24,155 bases of DNA from an uncultured Collinsella sp. (GCA_958415665.1 CATYZK010000030.1:1-24155), one strand, 5' to 3'. Positions 1-7,970 are shown, counted from the first letter of the stretch. Notes: generated by a model from the letters alone, not told the origin. Translations and numbers: made by a program.

Positions 1-313
1 ACGGCATGGCCCAGCACAGGCCGCAGCCGGCGGTGATGGAACCGGGCAGCGGCATAATGCGCCCGGGCACGCCGGCGGCAAGACACAGCTGCTCGCACTC
101 CATCACATCAAAGGTGCTGTCAAACGACACGATAATCTTGCGTTCGTGGTCGAGGGCATCACCGGATGGGCCTTCATGGTGTGCATCACGATACGCCGCG
201 GCGGCCGCCTCCTCTTCCGCGGTATGTCCACAGCCACCGCAACCGCAGGTACAGGGTTCGGACCCGTCGCAAGTACAAGGTTCTCCTGTGTCGGGACAAA
301 TATCGTGAGACAT
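1..313 (-). CDS. DUF3343 (putative Se/S carrier) protein, 3' end cut by window edge
   Basis: The gene reads from an ATG at 313 without a stop to the left edge (104 codons seen). Residues 60-104 fit the DUF3343 / Se_S_carrier family: a short beta-alpha unit with 'TFDVMECEQLCLAAGVPGRIMP', then 'GSITAGCGLCWAMP', where the conserved GCGL cysteine lies. The family is proposed to carry selenium or sulfur as a persulfide or perselenide; that role is not proven. Oddly, the first 28 residues hold seven cysteines (6, 13, 15, 21, 23, 25, 28) in CxC and CxxC spacing, which looks like an added metal-binding or redox segment. It starts 15 nt after the mobA stop with a GGAG-type ribosome site, so it is the last visible gene of the selA-selB-selC-mobA run. 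That position fits a selenium-handling job. The C-terminus is not visible. Confidence 0.8.
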   Translation of the reverse strand, partial: MSHDICPDTGEPCTCDGSEPCTCGCGGCGHTAEEEAAAAAYRDAHHEGPSGDALDHERKIIVSFDSTFDVMECEQLCLAAGVPGRIMPLPGSITAGCGLCWAMP

Positions 314-328
314 GGCAACTCCAATCGT

Positions 329-961
329 CTAGGCGAGTAACTCGGCCGCCGCAAACTCCTCGGGCGTATTGACGTTTTCGAAGCAGAGCGTCGAGCCTGC
401 GACCGCGACAATCTGCGGCTCATCCATATAACCGGCCTGAACGCGATTGATCAGGCAGCGAATGCGTTGGCGGTCGCAGGAGAGCAGCTCTTGGGCAACC
501 GGCGCACACGCGTCACGGCGCCAGACGGCGCACAGCGGCTCAATCCCCCGCTCCTCGCGCGGGACGCACACATCGAGCGAGCCTTCCTTGACCCGATCCG
601 AAAGCGCGCCGATGAGTTCTGGTGAGACAAATGGCATATCACAGGCGACGATCGCCGCGAGGGGCAACCGAGCGGCAGCCAGCGAGCTCGCGATGCCACG
701 CATGGCACCCGCCGACCCTTCAAGGTCCGCTACCACGCGTGGCACAAGACCGCCAAAGGCGCGCTCCTCAAGATAGGCAAGCTCGCAGGGACGCGAGGTC
801 GTCACAACCAATTCGCCGGCAACTTGCGCCAGCCGACCCAGCACGCGTTCGATGAGCGGCTCGCCGCAAAACGCCATGCGTGCCTTGTCGCAACCCATGC
901 GCGACGACAGCCCGCCAGCCTGAACGACGCAAGAAAGATCGGCCCGTCTTACGGTAGTCAT
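329..961 (-). CDS. mobA: Molybdenum cofactor guanylyltransferase MobA
   Basis: This 210-residue cytoplasmic protein transfers GMP from GTP to molybdopterin to make the MGD cofactor used by DMSO-reductase-family enzymes such as FdhF. The nucleotide-binding signature is clear near the N-terminus: residues 14-27 read QAGGLSSRMGCDKA, matching LAGGxSxRMGxDKA. 'IVACDMPFVSPE' mid-protein is the metal-binding DMP motif, and 'FENVNTPEEF' closes the protein as in other MobA proteins. The start at 961 is chosen because GGAGGTG lies 9 nt upstream; an in-frame ATG at 979 falls on that ribosome site. It sits between selC and the DUF3343 gene. Its presence beside two bis-MGD enzymes in this window (FdhF and the 4836-6953 oxidoreductase) makes the cofactor supply role coherent. 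Confidence 0.93.
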   Translation of the reverse strand: MTTVRRADLSCVVQAGGLSSRMGCDKARMAFCGEPLIERVLGRLAQVAGELVVTTSRPCELAYLEERAFGGLVPRVVADLEGSAGAMRGIASSLAAARLPLAAIVACDMPFVSPELIGALSDRVKEGSLDVCVPREERGIEPLCAVWRRDACAPVAQELLSCDRQRIRCLINRVQAGYMDEPQIVAVAGSTLCFENVNTPEEFAAAELLA

Positions 962-1050
962 ACGGCAAAACACCTCCATCGGCACGTTCAAAACCCGGTG
1001 CACGAAGCTAAATACCGCCGCCGAAATAGCGGCGCTACGAAATGCTCGTG

Positions 1051-1078
1051 CAAAAACAAAACAGCGCCTTTGCGGCAC
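1051..1078 (-). terminator. Probable terminator downstream of selC
   Basis: On the minus strand a 5-bp stem (GTGCC/GGCGC, one G-U pair) with loop GCAAA is followed by TGTTTTGTTTTTG. It lies about 38 nt past the tRNA-Sec 3' end and fits an intrinsic terminator. The stem is short, so it may be leaky and allow mobA to be read from upstream. A second 6-bp hairpin (CGCCGC/GCGGCG) lies at 1016-1034. Confidence 0.45.
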
Positions 1079-1115
1079 GCAGTAAGACCGCGAGCACAAA
1101 AGCGCTGGTAGCTTA

Positions 1116-1212
1116 TGGCGGGAACGTATGTGAATCGAACACATCCAAGACGTTTTGCACGCCTCGCAACGGTTTTGAGGACCGCGGAGCCCACCGGAGC
1201 CCATCCGTTCCC
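1116..1212 (-). tRNA. selC: tRNA-Sec (UCA anticodon)
   Basis: The minus strand folds as a selenocysteine tRNA of 97 nt with an encoded CCA. The acceptor GGGAACG pairs with CGTTCCC, followed by discriminator G and CCA. The anticodon stem GCGGT/ACCGT carries loop CCTCAAA with anticodon TCA, which reads UGA. The variable arm is very long (8-bp stem CGAGGCGT/ACGTCTTG), and the T arm is ATGTG-TTCGATT-CACAT. Long variable arm, extended acceptor/T domain and UCA anticodon together are specific to tRNA-Sec. The adjacent selA and selB and the in-frame UGA of fdhF in this window support it. Confidence 0.96.
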
Positions 1213-1270
1213 AAGTGCGGCGATATTTTACCAAACCGAACAAGCCCCATCCCAAAAAGACGAGCAAGAA

Positions 1271-1335
1271 GTTGCGGTGGAATAGTTCTTGTTTAGGCTG
1301 CAAGACCCCAAAAACAGGAACTATTTCACCGCAAC
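1271..1335. repeat. Long near-perfect inverted repeat between selB and selC
   Basis: Two 21-nt arms, 1271-1291 and 1315-1335, are inverted copies with only two differences, both G-U compatible in RNA. Three more T-A pairs extend the stem to about 24 bp around a short loop. On the minus strand it lies 27 nt past the selB stop and about 58 nt before tRNA-Sec. It is longer than a usual terminator and lacks a directly following T run. It could be a dispersed palindromic element, an RNA processing site for the selB-selC transcript, or a terminator variant. Confidence 0.7.
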
Positions 1336-1361
1336 TGAGGAGGCGGGGGCGGGTGACCGGC

Positions 1362-3329
1362 CTAGCGTAGGGAGCGCAGGCCGCCGGCTTCCTTGTCAAG
1401 CACCGTAAAGCGCACGGCATCCAGATGCTCCAAGATGCTGATGGCTCGTTTGCGCGACACCCCCAGGGCCTCGCGCAGCACGCTTGTGGTGGCAGTGCCA
1501 CCGGCATTGGCGATGGCCGCGGCGACGAGCTCGCGAGCGTGGGCCTCGGCGGCGGCGGACAGGGCAACGTCACGCTCGATCTTGACGATCGAGCGGTTGA
1601 GCGAAAGCTCGCGCAGGGCACGCGTCATGGTGTCGCGATCGAGCTGCAACTGCTCGCCAACCTCGGGCAGCGTCGGCGCATCGAGGCCGGCTTCGTCCAG
1701 CAAGGCAACGATACGTTCGCAGGCCTCGCGCACCACACGCGCCGCAGCGGCAGCGGAGTGCGGGTCGAACACTTCGCCGCCCTCGGAGGCACACACGCCG
1801 CGCGAGCAGCCCTCGGAAATCAGGGCTGCGGCAACGCCTTCATCAGCGGCAGGCCACGCAGCATGGGCAACGGCGCCGGGCGTAAAGCCCGTCTCCTTGG
1901 GAGCCGCCGCATGCATGGCTGACAGGGTCGCCGCCAGCGCATCCATCGAGGTGTCGAGCACCACGGCGCTCGCCAAGAGGTCCGCTTCACCCGCGGCAAG
2001 CTTGCGAACGGAGCCCTGCGCCACCAACTCGCGCAGCGCGGCATCGACCTCGCCGACACCAAGATCCAAAGCCTCGGCAACATCAATCGCCGCAACCGGC
2101 AGCGTCTGCAACGCCAGCCAAGCGCCCACACCGCCCGCGATATCGCCGGACTCGAGCGCCACATACAGTGCACGCTCCCCGTCGGCAAGCTCGCGCGAGC
2201 GACGGCAGCGCGAAAGCAGCACGCGCCCGCCGCCAACAAGCATCACGGGCGAATACGACAGCACCACGGCATGATCACCGGAGCGCAGCGGCAGCGGGTC
2301 CTCCAAGCGCACCTGAACGGTACGCGTCTCGCCCACCGCCATGGGCGCCTCGCCCTCCATGAGCATGATGCGGCCGACGACCTCCGCCGTACCGGCCATC
2401 ACGTGCACGCGCGCGCCCGACTCGAGCACACGCGACTTGGCGCCCTCGCGGCCCAAATATGTAAACGTCATCATAAAACGCTGTGTCTGGCCAAAGCGGC
2501 CCTCCACACCGAGCATCTCGCCGCGATCAAGCGCCGCGACGCTGTCGCCCACCAAGTTGAGCGCTACACGCTGACCGGGCAGTGCCCGCTGCGCGTCGCC
2601 ATGCACTTGGATCCCGCGCACGCGGCAAACCGTGCGCGACGGCAGCGCGACGAGCTCATCGCCCACCGCGACGGGCGCATCGTGCAGCGTTCCCGTCACC
2701 ACGGTACCGGCGCCCTTGATCGTAAAGCAGCGATCGATGGGCAGGCGCGGTGCGGCATCGGTGAGCTCGCCACGGGCACGGCAGGCATCCCAGCAAGCAG
2801 CAACCTGCTCGTCGAGCGCAACCAGCAGGTCATCGATCCCCGCGCCGGTCTTGGACGACACCGACACGATCGGCGCGTCGGCAAACACGGTACCCGACAA
2901 AAAATCATCGACATCGAGCTCGGCAAGCTCGGTCATCTCGGCGTCGGCCAGGTCGCACATCGTCAGCGCGACCACCATGTGTGTGACGCCCAGCAGCTCC
3001 AGCACATGCACGTGCTCGCGGGTCTGCGGCATCACGCCCTCGACGGCCGAAACCACCAGCACGGCCACGTCGATACCCGTGGCGCCCTGCACCATGGCGC
3101 GCAGGTAGTGCGCGTGACCCGGCACATCGACCAGGCCCACGATCTTGCCGCTCGGCAGGGCCAGCTCGCCAAAGCCGAGCTCCACGGTCATGCCGCGGCG
3201 ACGCTCGACCTCCAAGCGGTCGGGATTCTTACCGGTCAGCGCCTCGATCAGTGCGGACTTACCGTGGTCAACGTGGCCCGCCGTGCCAACGATAACGGGA
3301 CACTCCACCAGCGCCTGAACCTCACTCAT
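1362..3329 (-). CDS. selB: Selenocysteine-specific elongation factor SelB
   Basis: A 655-residue GTPase that brings Sec-tRNA-Sec to the ribosome at UGA codons and binds the SECIS hairpin through its C-terminal winged-helix domains. The EF-Tu-like G domain is visible: G1 GHVDHGKS (18-25), G2 RRGMT (44-48), G3 DVPGH (68-72). The G4 position reads TMCD (123-126), where SelB and EF-Tu usually have a lysine (T/NKxD), which is unusual. Beta-barrel domains follow ('IKGAGTVVTGTLHDAPVAVGDEL' region, about 198-220), then about 250 residues of small helical winged-helix repeats to the end, giving the length expected of bacterial SelB. The start shares ATGA with the selA stop, so the two genes are translationally coupled. 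Its substrate tRNA gene selC lies just downstream and its target mRNA fdhF upstream in the same island. Confidence 0.96.
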   Translation of the reverse strand: MSEVQALVECPVIVGTAGHVDHGKSALIEALTGKNPDRLEVERRRGMTVELGFGELALPSGKIVGLVDVPGHAHYLRAMVQGATGIDVAVLVVSAVEGVMPQTREHVHVLELLGVTHMVVALTMCDLADAEMTELAELDVDDFLSGTVFADAPIVSVSSKTGAGIDDLLVALDEQVAACWDACRARGELTDAAPRLPIDRCFTIKGAGTVVTGTLHDAPVAVGDELVALPSRTVCRVRGIQVHGDAQRALPGQRVALNLVGDSVAALDRGEMLGVEGRFGQTQRFMMTFTYLGREGAKSRVLESGARVHVMAGTAEVVGRIMLMEGEAPMAVGETRTVQVRLEDPLPLRSGDHAVVLSYSPVMLVGGGRVLLSRCRRSRELADGERALYVALESGDIAGGVGAWLALQTLPVAAIDVAEALDLGVGEVDAALRELVAQGSVRKLAAGEADLLASAVVLDTSMDALAATLSAMHAAAPKETGFTPGAVAHAAWPAADEGVAAALISEGCSRGVCASEGGEVFDPHSAAAAARVVREACERIVALLDEAGLDAPTLPEVGEQLQLDRDTMTRALRELSLNRSIVKIERDVALSAAAEAHARELVAAAIANAGGTATTSVLREALGVSRKRAISILEHLDAVRFTVLDKEAGGLRSLR

Positions 3330-4783
3330 CGAGCAATCGCCTTCTCAACGCATGCGACGAGCGTCGATGCCGCCGTCTCGATATCGCGGTCGCCCACGAG
3401 CGTACGGACGTCAAACAAAATGCGATCGTGCGAGGTCCGCGTGACGACCGGCGTGTCGAAGTCCTGGACAAGCGAGCGCTTGAGCGCGTCGACGGAAAGG
3501 CGCGTGTCAACAAGACGCACGGCAACGCACATCGTGGGCAGCTCCACGGTAGGCAGCGAGCCGCCACCGGGGGTCGACGATTCCTCGACGATCTCCACCT
3601 GAACGGCGCACGGGCAACCGGCCTTATCGAGCCCGGAGACAATACGATCGTGCAGCTTGCGGGCACGTCGTTCCAAATGGGCCTGCGGCAGCGTAAGCAT
3701 GCTGAGCACCGGAATGTCGCGATGGGCCACATCGGCGCCGTCCATGTAGATACGCAGCGTGGCCTCGAGCGCCGTCAGCGCCAGTTTGCCCGGACGCAGG
3801 GCGCGCATGAGCGGATGTGAGCCACAGGCCTGGATCAAGTCGCGACGGCCCATGATGATGCCCGCCTGCGCGGCGCCGAGCAGCTTATCGCCCGAGCACG
3901 ACACGATATCGAGCCCGGCAGCAACCGAAGTCGGCGTGGTCTCTTCGCCGCCGCGGACCAGAATATCGTCGGGCAGCAGCGCGCCCGACCCCTGGTCCTC
4001 GTAGAACAGCAGACCGTGCTTGTGGGCCAGCGCGGCAAGCTCCTTGGAGCTCACCTCCTCGTGAAAGCCCTCAATGCGGTAGTTGGAAGGATGAACCTTC
4101 AGAATCATGGCCGTGTCGGGCGTGATGGCGCGCTCGTAGTCGGCCAGGTGCGTGCGGTTGGTGGCGCCGACCTCGACGAGCCGGGCGCCCGAGGCCGCCA
4201 TGACATCGGGGATGCGGAAGCTGCCGCCAATCTCGACGAGCTCGCCGCGGCTCACGATGACCTCTTTACCCGCGGCATGGGTGGCCAGCACCAGCAGTAC
4301 CGCGGCGGCATTGTTATTGACGACGAGCGCGTCCTCGGCACCGGTAAGCGATCGGATCAGCTGCGCGGCGTGCTCCTTGCGCGACCCGCGCGAGCAGGTG
4401 TCGACGCTGTACTCGAGCGTGCTGTAGCCGCGCGCGACCTCGGCCACGGCCTTGGCGGCCGACTCCGCGAGCGGGGCACGACCCAGGTTGGTATGGATGA
4501 CCACACCCGTGGCATTAACCGCCGGGCGCAGGCTCGGCAGCGCAGAGCGATGCGCACGGAATTCGATGGCCGATGCCAGCTCGCGCTTGGAGCGCGGGGC
4601 GGCGCCGGCGCGGATGGCGGCGCGCTCCTCGTCGAGCTCGGCCGTGACGGCGGCATGGACCACCGCGTCGCACGTCTCCCCCGCTGCCTTCACCACCGGC
4701 CACTCGGTGAGCAGCTCGTTGACAGAAGGGATGGCGCGCAGACGGGCGCGCACCTCATCGGAAATGTTCTGGCTATCGCTCAT
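3326..4783 (-). CDS. selA: L-seryl-tRNA(Sec) selenium transferase SelA
   Basis: A 485-residue PLP enzyme that converts Ser-tRNA-Sec to Sec-tRNA-Sec using selenophosphate. The N-terminal tRNA-recognition segment reads 'LRAIPSVNELL' (about 15-25), as in the family. The core has 'NATGVVIHTNLGRAPL' (90-105), 'YSTLEYSVDTCSRGSR' (120-135), 'YEDQGSGALL' (261-270) and 'SGDKLLGAAQAGI' (297-309), where Lys300 is the expected PLP Schiff-base residue. The length is normal for bacterial SelA. The ATG at 4783 follows a GAAAGG ribosome site, and the stop overlaps the selB start. The gene for its selenium donor enzyme, SelD, is not in the window. It lies 52 nt downstream of the molybdopterin oxidoreductase and may be cotranscribed with it. 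Confidence 0.97.
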   Translation of the reverse strand: MSDSQNISDEVRARLRAIPSVNELLTEWPVVKAAGETCDAVVHAAVTAELDEERAAIRAGAAPRSKRELASAIEFRAHRSALPSLRPAVNATGVVIHTNLGRAPLAESAAKAVAEVARGYSTLEYSVDTCSRGSRKEHAAQLIRSLTGAEDALVVNNNAAAVLLVLATHAAGKEVIVSRGELVEIGGSFRIPDVMAASGARLVEVGATNRTHLADYERAITPDTAMILKVHPSNYRIEGFHEEVSSKELAALAHKHGLLFYEDQGSGALLPDDILVRGGEETTPTSVAAGLDIVSCSGDKLLGAAQAGIIMGRRDLIQACGSHPLMRALRPGKLALTALEATLRIYMDGADVAHRDIPVLSMLTLPQAHLERRARKLHDRIVSGLDKAGCPCAVQVEIVEESSTPGGGSLPTVELPTMCVAVRLVDTRLSVDALKRSLVQDFDTPVVTRTSHDRILFDVRTLVGDRDIETAASTLVACVEKAIAR

Positions 4784-4835
4784 GTACGGCCTTTCAAAAC
4801 AAACGTGGATCAGTCAAATACATCGGCTGAGTAAA

Positions 4836-6953
4836 TTACTCGTCATTATCCCCGCGCGGCGCAATCTTTTCCACGCGAACGGCGTTTTCTTGGGTGAGCG
4901 CGGCGCCCGTCAACGGGTCCCAACGCAACGGCGTATGGTCGAGCGGGCCCACGCCCAAGCCTTGAGCGCCACCGGCATCGGCGTCAAACGAACGCCCACC
5001 GGGGGCGGCCGAGGTGAAGATGCACGCCGGATGCAGATACGGCGTCGTCTCCACACGCACGCGGTCGCGGCCCATATCGCTCACGAGTTCGACGATCTCG
5101 CCGTCGGCGATGCCCATGTGCGCAGCAGCATCGGCATTCATCTGCACGGCATCCAGGTCCGACCCAGCCTCAGCGGCACCTTGGGCTGCAAGCCTTCGCG
5201 AGGTATGCGACTCAAAGGGACGGTTGCCGCTAATGAGGCGAAACATCCCCGGGCCAGGCTCCACCATGGGAGCGATCCAGTTGGGCACACGACCCAGACC
5301 GGCTCGTTCCCATACGTCACTTGCCAGGGCAATCTTGCCGACGGCAAGCGGAATCACCGGCTCACCCGTGCACGACGGCAGCGCCACGCCCGTATCGGCC
5401 CAACCGCGCTCCTTGAGTGCGGCAAGATCGATCCCAAAAGGCGCCACCTGGGCAGCCGCCAGATCGTCGGACGTAAACTGAAAGTACTCGCCCACGTCAC
5501 ACGCCTGCGCCAGACCGGCAAAAATCTCCCGCCCCGGTCGCGTGTCGTCATGCAAGACTGGCAGCACAGCATTGCGGTAGAACACGCGCGAATCATTGAC
5601 GCCCACGACCGTTCCCACGCCGCGGTCGGCCTCCAGATACGTCACATCGGGCAGCACGAAGTCGGAAGCACGCGCCGTCTCGGACCAGCGAATATCAATC
5701 GTCACGAGCAAGTCGAGCTGCTGCAAAATGCCCAACCAAGCCTGCGCATTGCCATAGCCCGCGCCGGGGTTGCTGGCATAGACGATGAGCCCACGCAAAT
5801 CGCCGGCCAGAATCGACTGACCGATGGTCGTGCACAGGCCGCGCACCGGATCGACCAGTGGATAGCGCTCGGACCCCAGCTTGGGCCCGCGCGGTTCCGG
5901 CGGCGTCGCAAAGCGCGCGGGATCGAGGTCGCCCAACACAAGCGGCGTGGGCGGATTGAGCGCGCCGCCCGCATGCCCGATGCAGCCCAGCAGCACATCG
6001 ACCAAGCAGATAGCGCGCGCGGTCTGGGTGCTATTGGCATACGCGATACCGATGCCACCATGAAAGCCCGCATCCACCACAGCGGCAGGCGCGGCGGCAG
6101 CGAGATCGCGCGCCGTGGCGACAATCTCTGCGGCCGGCACGTCGCACATCGACTCGGCCCACTCAGGCGTCCAAACAGCAGCCGCCTGCGCCAGCTCGTC
6201 AAAGCCCGTGGTATAGCGGGTCACAAAGTCATGGTCGTACAGGTCCTCGGCAATCAGCACATGCGCAATACCCAACAGCAACGCCAGGTCGCAGCCCGGG
6301 CGCACGCGCAACCAGCGGTCTGCAAGCGCAGCCGAGCCGCTGCGCCGGGGGTCAGCCACGATGATCTTCGCCCCGCGCCGGCGCGCATCGTTGAGCGCGC
6401 CAACGGCCCCCATCGTCGACGAATCGACAATGGAACGCCCCAAATACATGATGCAATCGGTATGCGACAAGTCGGAGGCGGGGCTGTAGCCCAGGCTGTG
6501 CTCCCAGCCGGTAAGTCGGCTTACCTCGCAGGCACCGTCTGCACCGTATACGTTGGGCGAGCCCAGCGCATGCATAAAACGACACGCCCAGTAGCGGTCG
6601 AACGAGGGCACGCCGAGCGTCATGCCCAGCGCGCGCGGACCATGCCCGTCAACAATCCCCCCAAGGCGCGCCGCGATCTCCGAAAACGCCTCGTCCCACG
6701 AAATCGCATCAAACCCCGAGCCATCAGCTCGTCGGCGCATGGGGTGCAAAATCCGGTCGCGCTCGTCAAACGGCATTACCAGGCGATGCCGCCCGCGCGC
6801 GCACAGGGCACGCGCCGCGCACGGATGCCCCGGCACCGGCAACTCGGCCACCACACGCCCATCCTCGACATGGGCCGCAAAGGCGCAATCGGCATAGCAT
6901 CCCCCGCATGTGGTCACCACGGCGCGACCGTCACGCTCCACAGCAGATGCCAT
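4836..6953 (-). CDS. Cysteine-type bis-MGD molybdopterin oxidoreductase, substrate unknown
   Basis: A 705-residue member of the DMSO reductase (CISM) family. An N-terminal [4Fe-4S] motif is complete: Cys16, Cys19, Cys23 and Cys51 (CxxCxxxC-x27-C), followed by Molybdopterin domains ('ILHPMRR', 'ISWDEAF', 'IIVADPRRSGSA', 'YASNPGAGYGN', 'FVLPDVTYLEADRG') and the C-terminal MGD-binding domain ('LISGNRPFESHTSR', 'VQMNADAAAHMGIADGEIVELVSD'). Cys142, in 'GADGACEVSRLTGW', sits where FdhF has Sec140, so it is the likely Mo ligand. No Tat signal is seen, so it is probably cytoplasmic. The start at 6953 is chosen over 6992 because AAAGGGG precedes it by 8 nt. No electron-transfer subunit is adjacent. 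It follows the terminator closing the FHL block and precedes selA. It could be a formate-dehydrogenase-like, thiosulfate or other oxidoreductase; sequence by eye cannot decide. Confidence 0.85.
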   Translation of the reverse strand: MASAVERDGRAVVTTCGGCYADCAFAAHVEDGRVVAELPVPGHPCAARALCARGRHRLVMPFDERDRILHPMRRRADGSGFDAISWDEAFSEIAARLGGIVDGHGPRALGMTLGVPSFDRYWACRFMHALGSPNVYGADGACEVSRLTGWEHSLGYSPASDLSHTDCIMYLGRSIVDSSTMGAVGALNDARRRGAKIIVADPRRSGSAALADRWLRVRPGCDLALLLGIAHVLIAEDLYDHDFVTRYTTGFDELAQAAAVWTPEWAESMCDVPAAEIVATARDLAAAAPAAVVDAGFHGGIGIAYANSTQTARAICLVDVLLGCIGHAGGALNPPTPLVLGDLDPARFATPPEPRGPKLGSERYPLVDPVRGLCTTIGQSILAGDLRGLIVYASNPGAGYGNAQAWLGILQQLDLLVTIDIRWSETARASDFVLPDVTYLEADRGVGTVVGVNDSRVFYRNAVLPVLHDDTRPGREIFAGLAQACDVGEYFQFTSDDLAAAQVAPFGIDLAALKERGWADTGVALPSCTGEPVIPLAVGKIALASDVWERAGLGRVPNWIAPMVEPGPGMFRLISGNRPFESHTSRRLAAQGAAEAGSDLDAVQMNADAAAHMGIADGEIVELVSDMGRDRVRVETTPYLHPACIFTSAAPGGRSFDADAGGAQGLGVGPLDHTPLRWDPLTGAALTQENAVRVEKIAPRGDNDE

Positions 6954-7016
6954 CTCGATTACCCCTTTCACCAGCCAAACACAACAGGTCAACAGCCCGG
7001 CAACGAGCCCCAGACC

Positions 7017-7053
7017 AAAAAAGCCTCCCGCACGGCAACGCCCCGCGGGAGGC
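7017..7053 (-). terminator. Strong intrinsic terminator after focA
   Basis: On the minus strand a perfect 9-bp GC-rich stem (GCCTCCCGC/GCGGGAGGC, 7023-7031 with 7045-7053) is followed at once by six T. It lies 23 nt past the focA stop and ends the hydN-fdhF-hyf-focA block, separating it from the oxidoreductase-selAB block. Confidence 0.9.
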
Positions 7054-7075
7054 CCAACGTCAAACAGACGATACC

Positions 7076-7915
7076 TTACGCCTCGGACTTCTTGGCATAG
7101 ATAAACCAGTAGCCGAGCGCGACCAGAACCGCACCGCCCACAATGTTGCCCAGCGTGGCAGCGGACAGGTTAAACGCAATGCCCGCAACATTCAGCGCAT
7201 CGGCGCCGGCAACGTCGGCACCATAGCCGCACGCGTGCATCACGGCACCCATGGGCAAAAAGTACATGTTGGCAACGCAGTGCTCAAAACCACAGGCCAC
7301 GAAGGCGGCAATGGGAAGCAGAATGCCCACGACCTTGTCGACCACAGTCTTGCCGGCGGTGCCGATCCACACGGCCAGGCACACAAAGATGTTGCACAGG
7401 ATGCCGCGGAAGAAGATCGTCACCCAGTCGATCGTCACCTTGCCGGCGGCGACGCTCACCATGGAATTGGCGACCGCCTCGCCGTTGAGCTTATAGATGC
7501 CGGCCATGTACACCAAAAAGACGATGAACAGGGCACCGACAAAGTTACCGACCCACACGACCAGCCAGGCTTTGAGCATCTGGGGCAGCGTGATCTTTTT
7601 GCTCTTGAGCGCGCAGACCATAAGTGAGTTGCCCGTAAAGAGCTCGGCGCCGCACACCAGCACGAGCACCAGGCCCAGGCAAAAGCACAGGCCACCCACG
7701 ACGCGCTGGGCGCCCCAGCCCAGCGTGCTATCGCTCAAGAACACGGTAAAGAACAGGCCGCCGAAGGCAATAAACGCACCGGCGAACATTGCCAACAGAA
7801 AGGCCTTTGCGACCGGCAGGTTGGCCTTGGTCACGCCGGCGGCCTCGGTCTTGGCCTCGATCGCGGCGGGCGCCAGGCAATCGGGAGCGGGGTACTCCAC
7901 CTTGGAATCTGCCAT
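7076..7915 (-). CDS. focA: Formate channel, FNT family (FocA/FocB/FdhC type)
   Basis: A 279-residue inner-membrane protein of the formate/nitrite transporter family, expected to form a pentamer that moves formate across the membrane. Six hydrophobic segments are seen (about 36-60, 72-92, 113-138, 165-187, 195-212, 255-273). Family motifs: 'CGAELFTGNSLMV' (88-100, omega-loop threonine Thr94), 'CNIFVCLAVW' (174-183) and 'GFEHCVANMYF' (209-219), whose His212 matches the gating/proton-relay histidine of FocA. The start at 7915 is preferred to 7948 because a GGAAAGAAG ribosome site lies 8 nt upstream and the shorter N-terminus fits the family. It is the last gene of the FHL block, 39 nt after hycI, as focB closes the E. 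coli hyf operon. It likely imports or re-imports formate for FdhF. Confidence 0.94.
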   Translation of the reverse strand: MADSKVEYPAPDCLAPAAIEAKTEAAGVTKANLPVAKAFLLAMFAGAFIAFGGLFFTVFLSDSTLGWGAQRVVGGLCFCLGLVLVLVCGAELFTGNSLMVCALKSKKITLPQMLKAWLVVWVGNFVGALFIVFLVYMAGIYKLNGEAVANSMVSVAAGKVTIDWVTIFFRGILCNIFVCLAVWIGTAGKTVVDKVVGILLPIAAFVACGFEHCVANMYFLPMGAVMHACGYGADVAGADALNVAGIAFNLSAATLGNIVGGAVLVALGYWFIYAKKSEA

Positions 7916-7941
7916 GTCAATCACTTCTTTCCTAATCAGCA

Positions 7942-7970
7942 GGGACAAGCGCTCCTATTGCTCTTGTCCC
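7942..7970 (-). other. 8-bp hairpin across the hycI stop / focA leader
   Basis: GGGACAAG (7942-7949) and CTTGTCCC (7963-7970) are perfect inverted copies with a 13-nt loop. The stem spans the last codons of hycI and its TAG stop and lies 27 nt before the focA start. No T run follows. It could stabilise or process the upstream mRNA, or adjust focA translation. Confidence 0.55.

Noticed and set aside
329..1621. 430-codon version of mobA reaching through selC into selB
   Set aside because: The MobA domain starts at the ATG at 961 with a good ribosome site; upstream codons read through the tRNA gene.
4452..7100. 882-codon plus-strand open frame opposite the oxidoreductase and selA
   Set aside because: It runs antiparallel through two genes with clear family motifs, has low-complexity His/Arg/Ala-rich product, and arises from high-GC codon bias.
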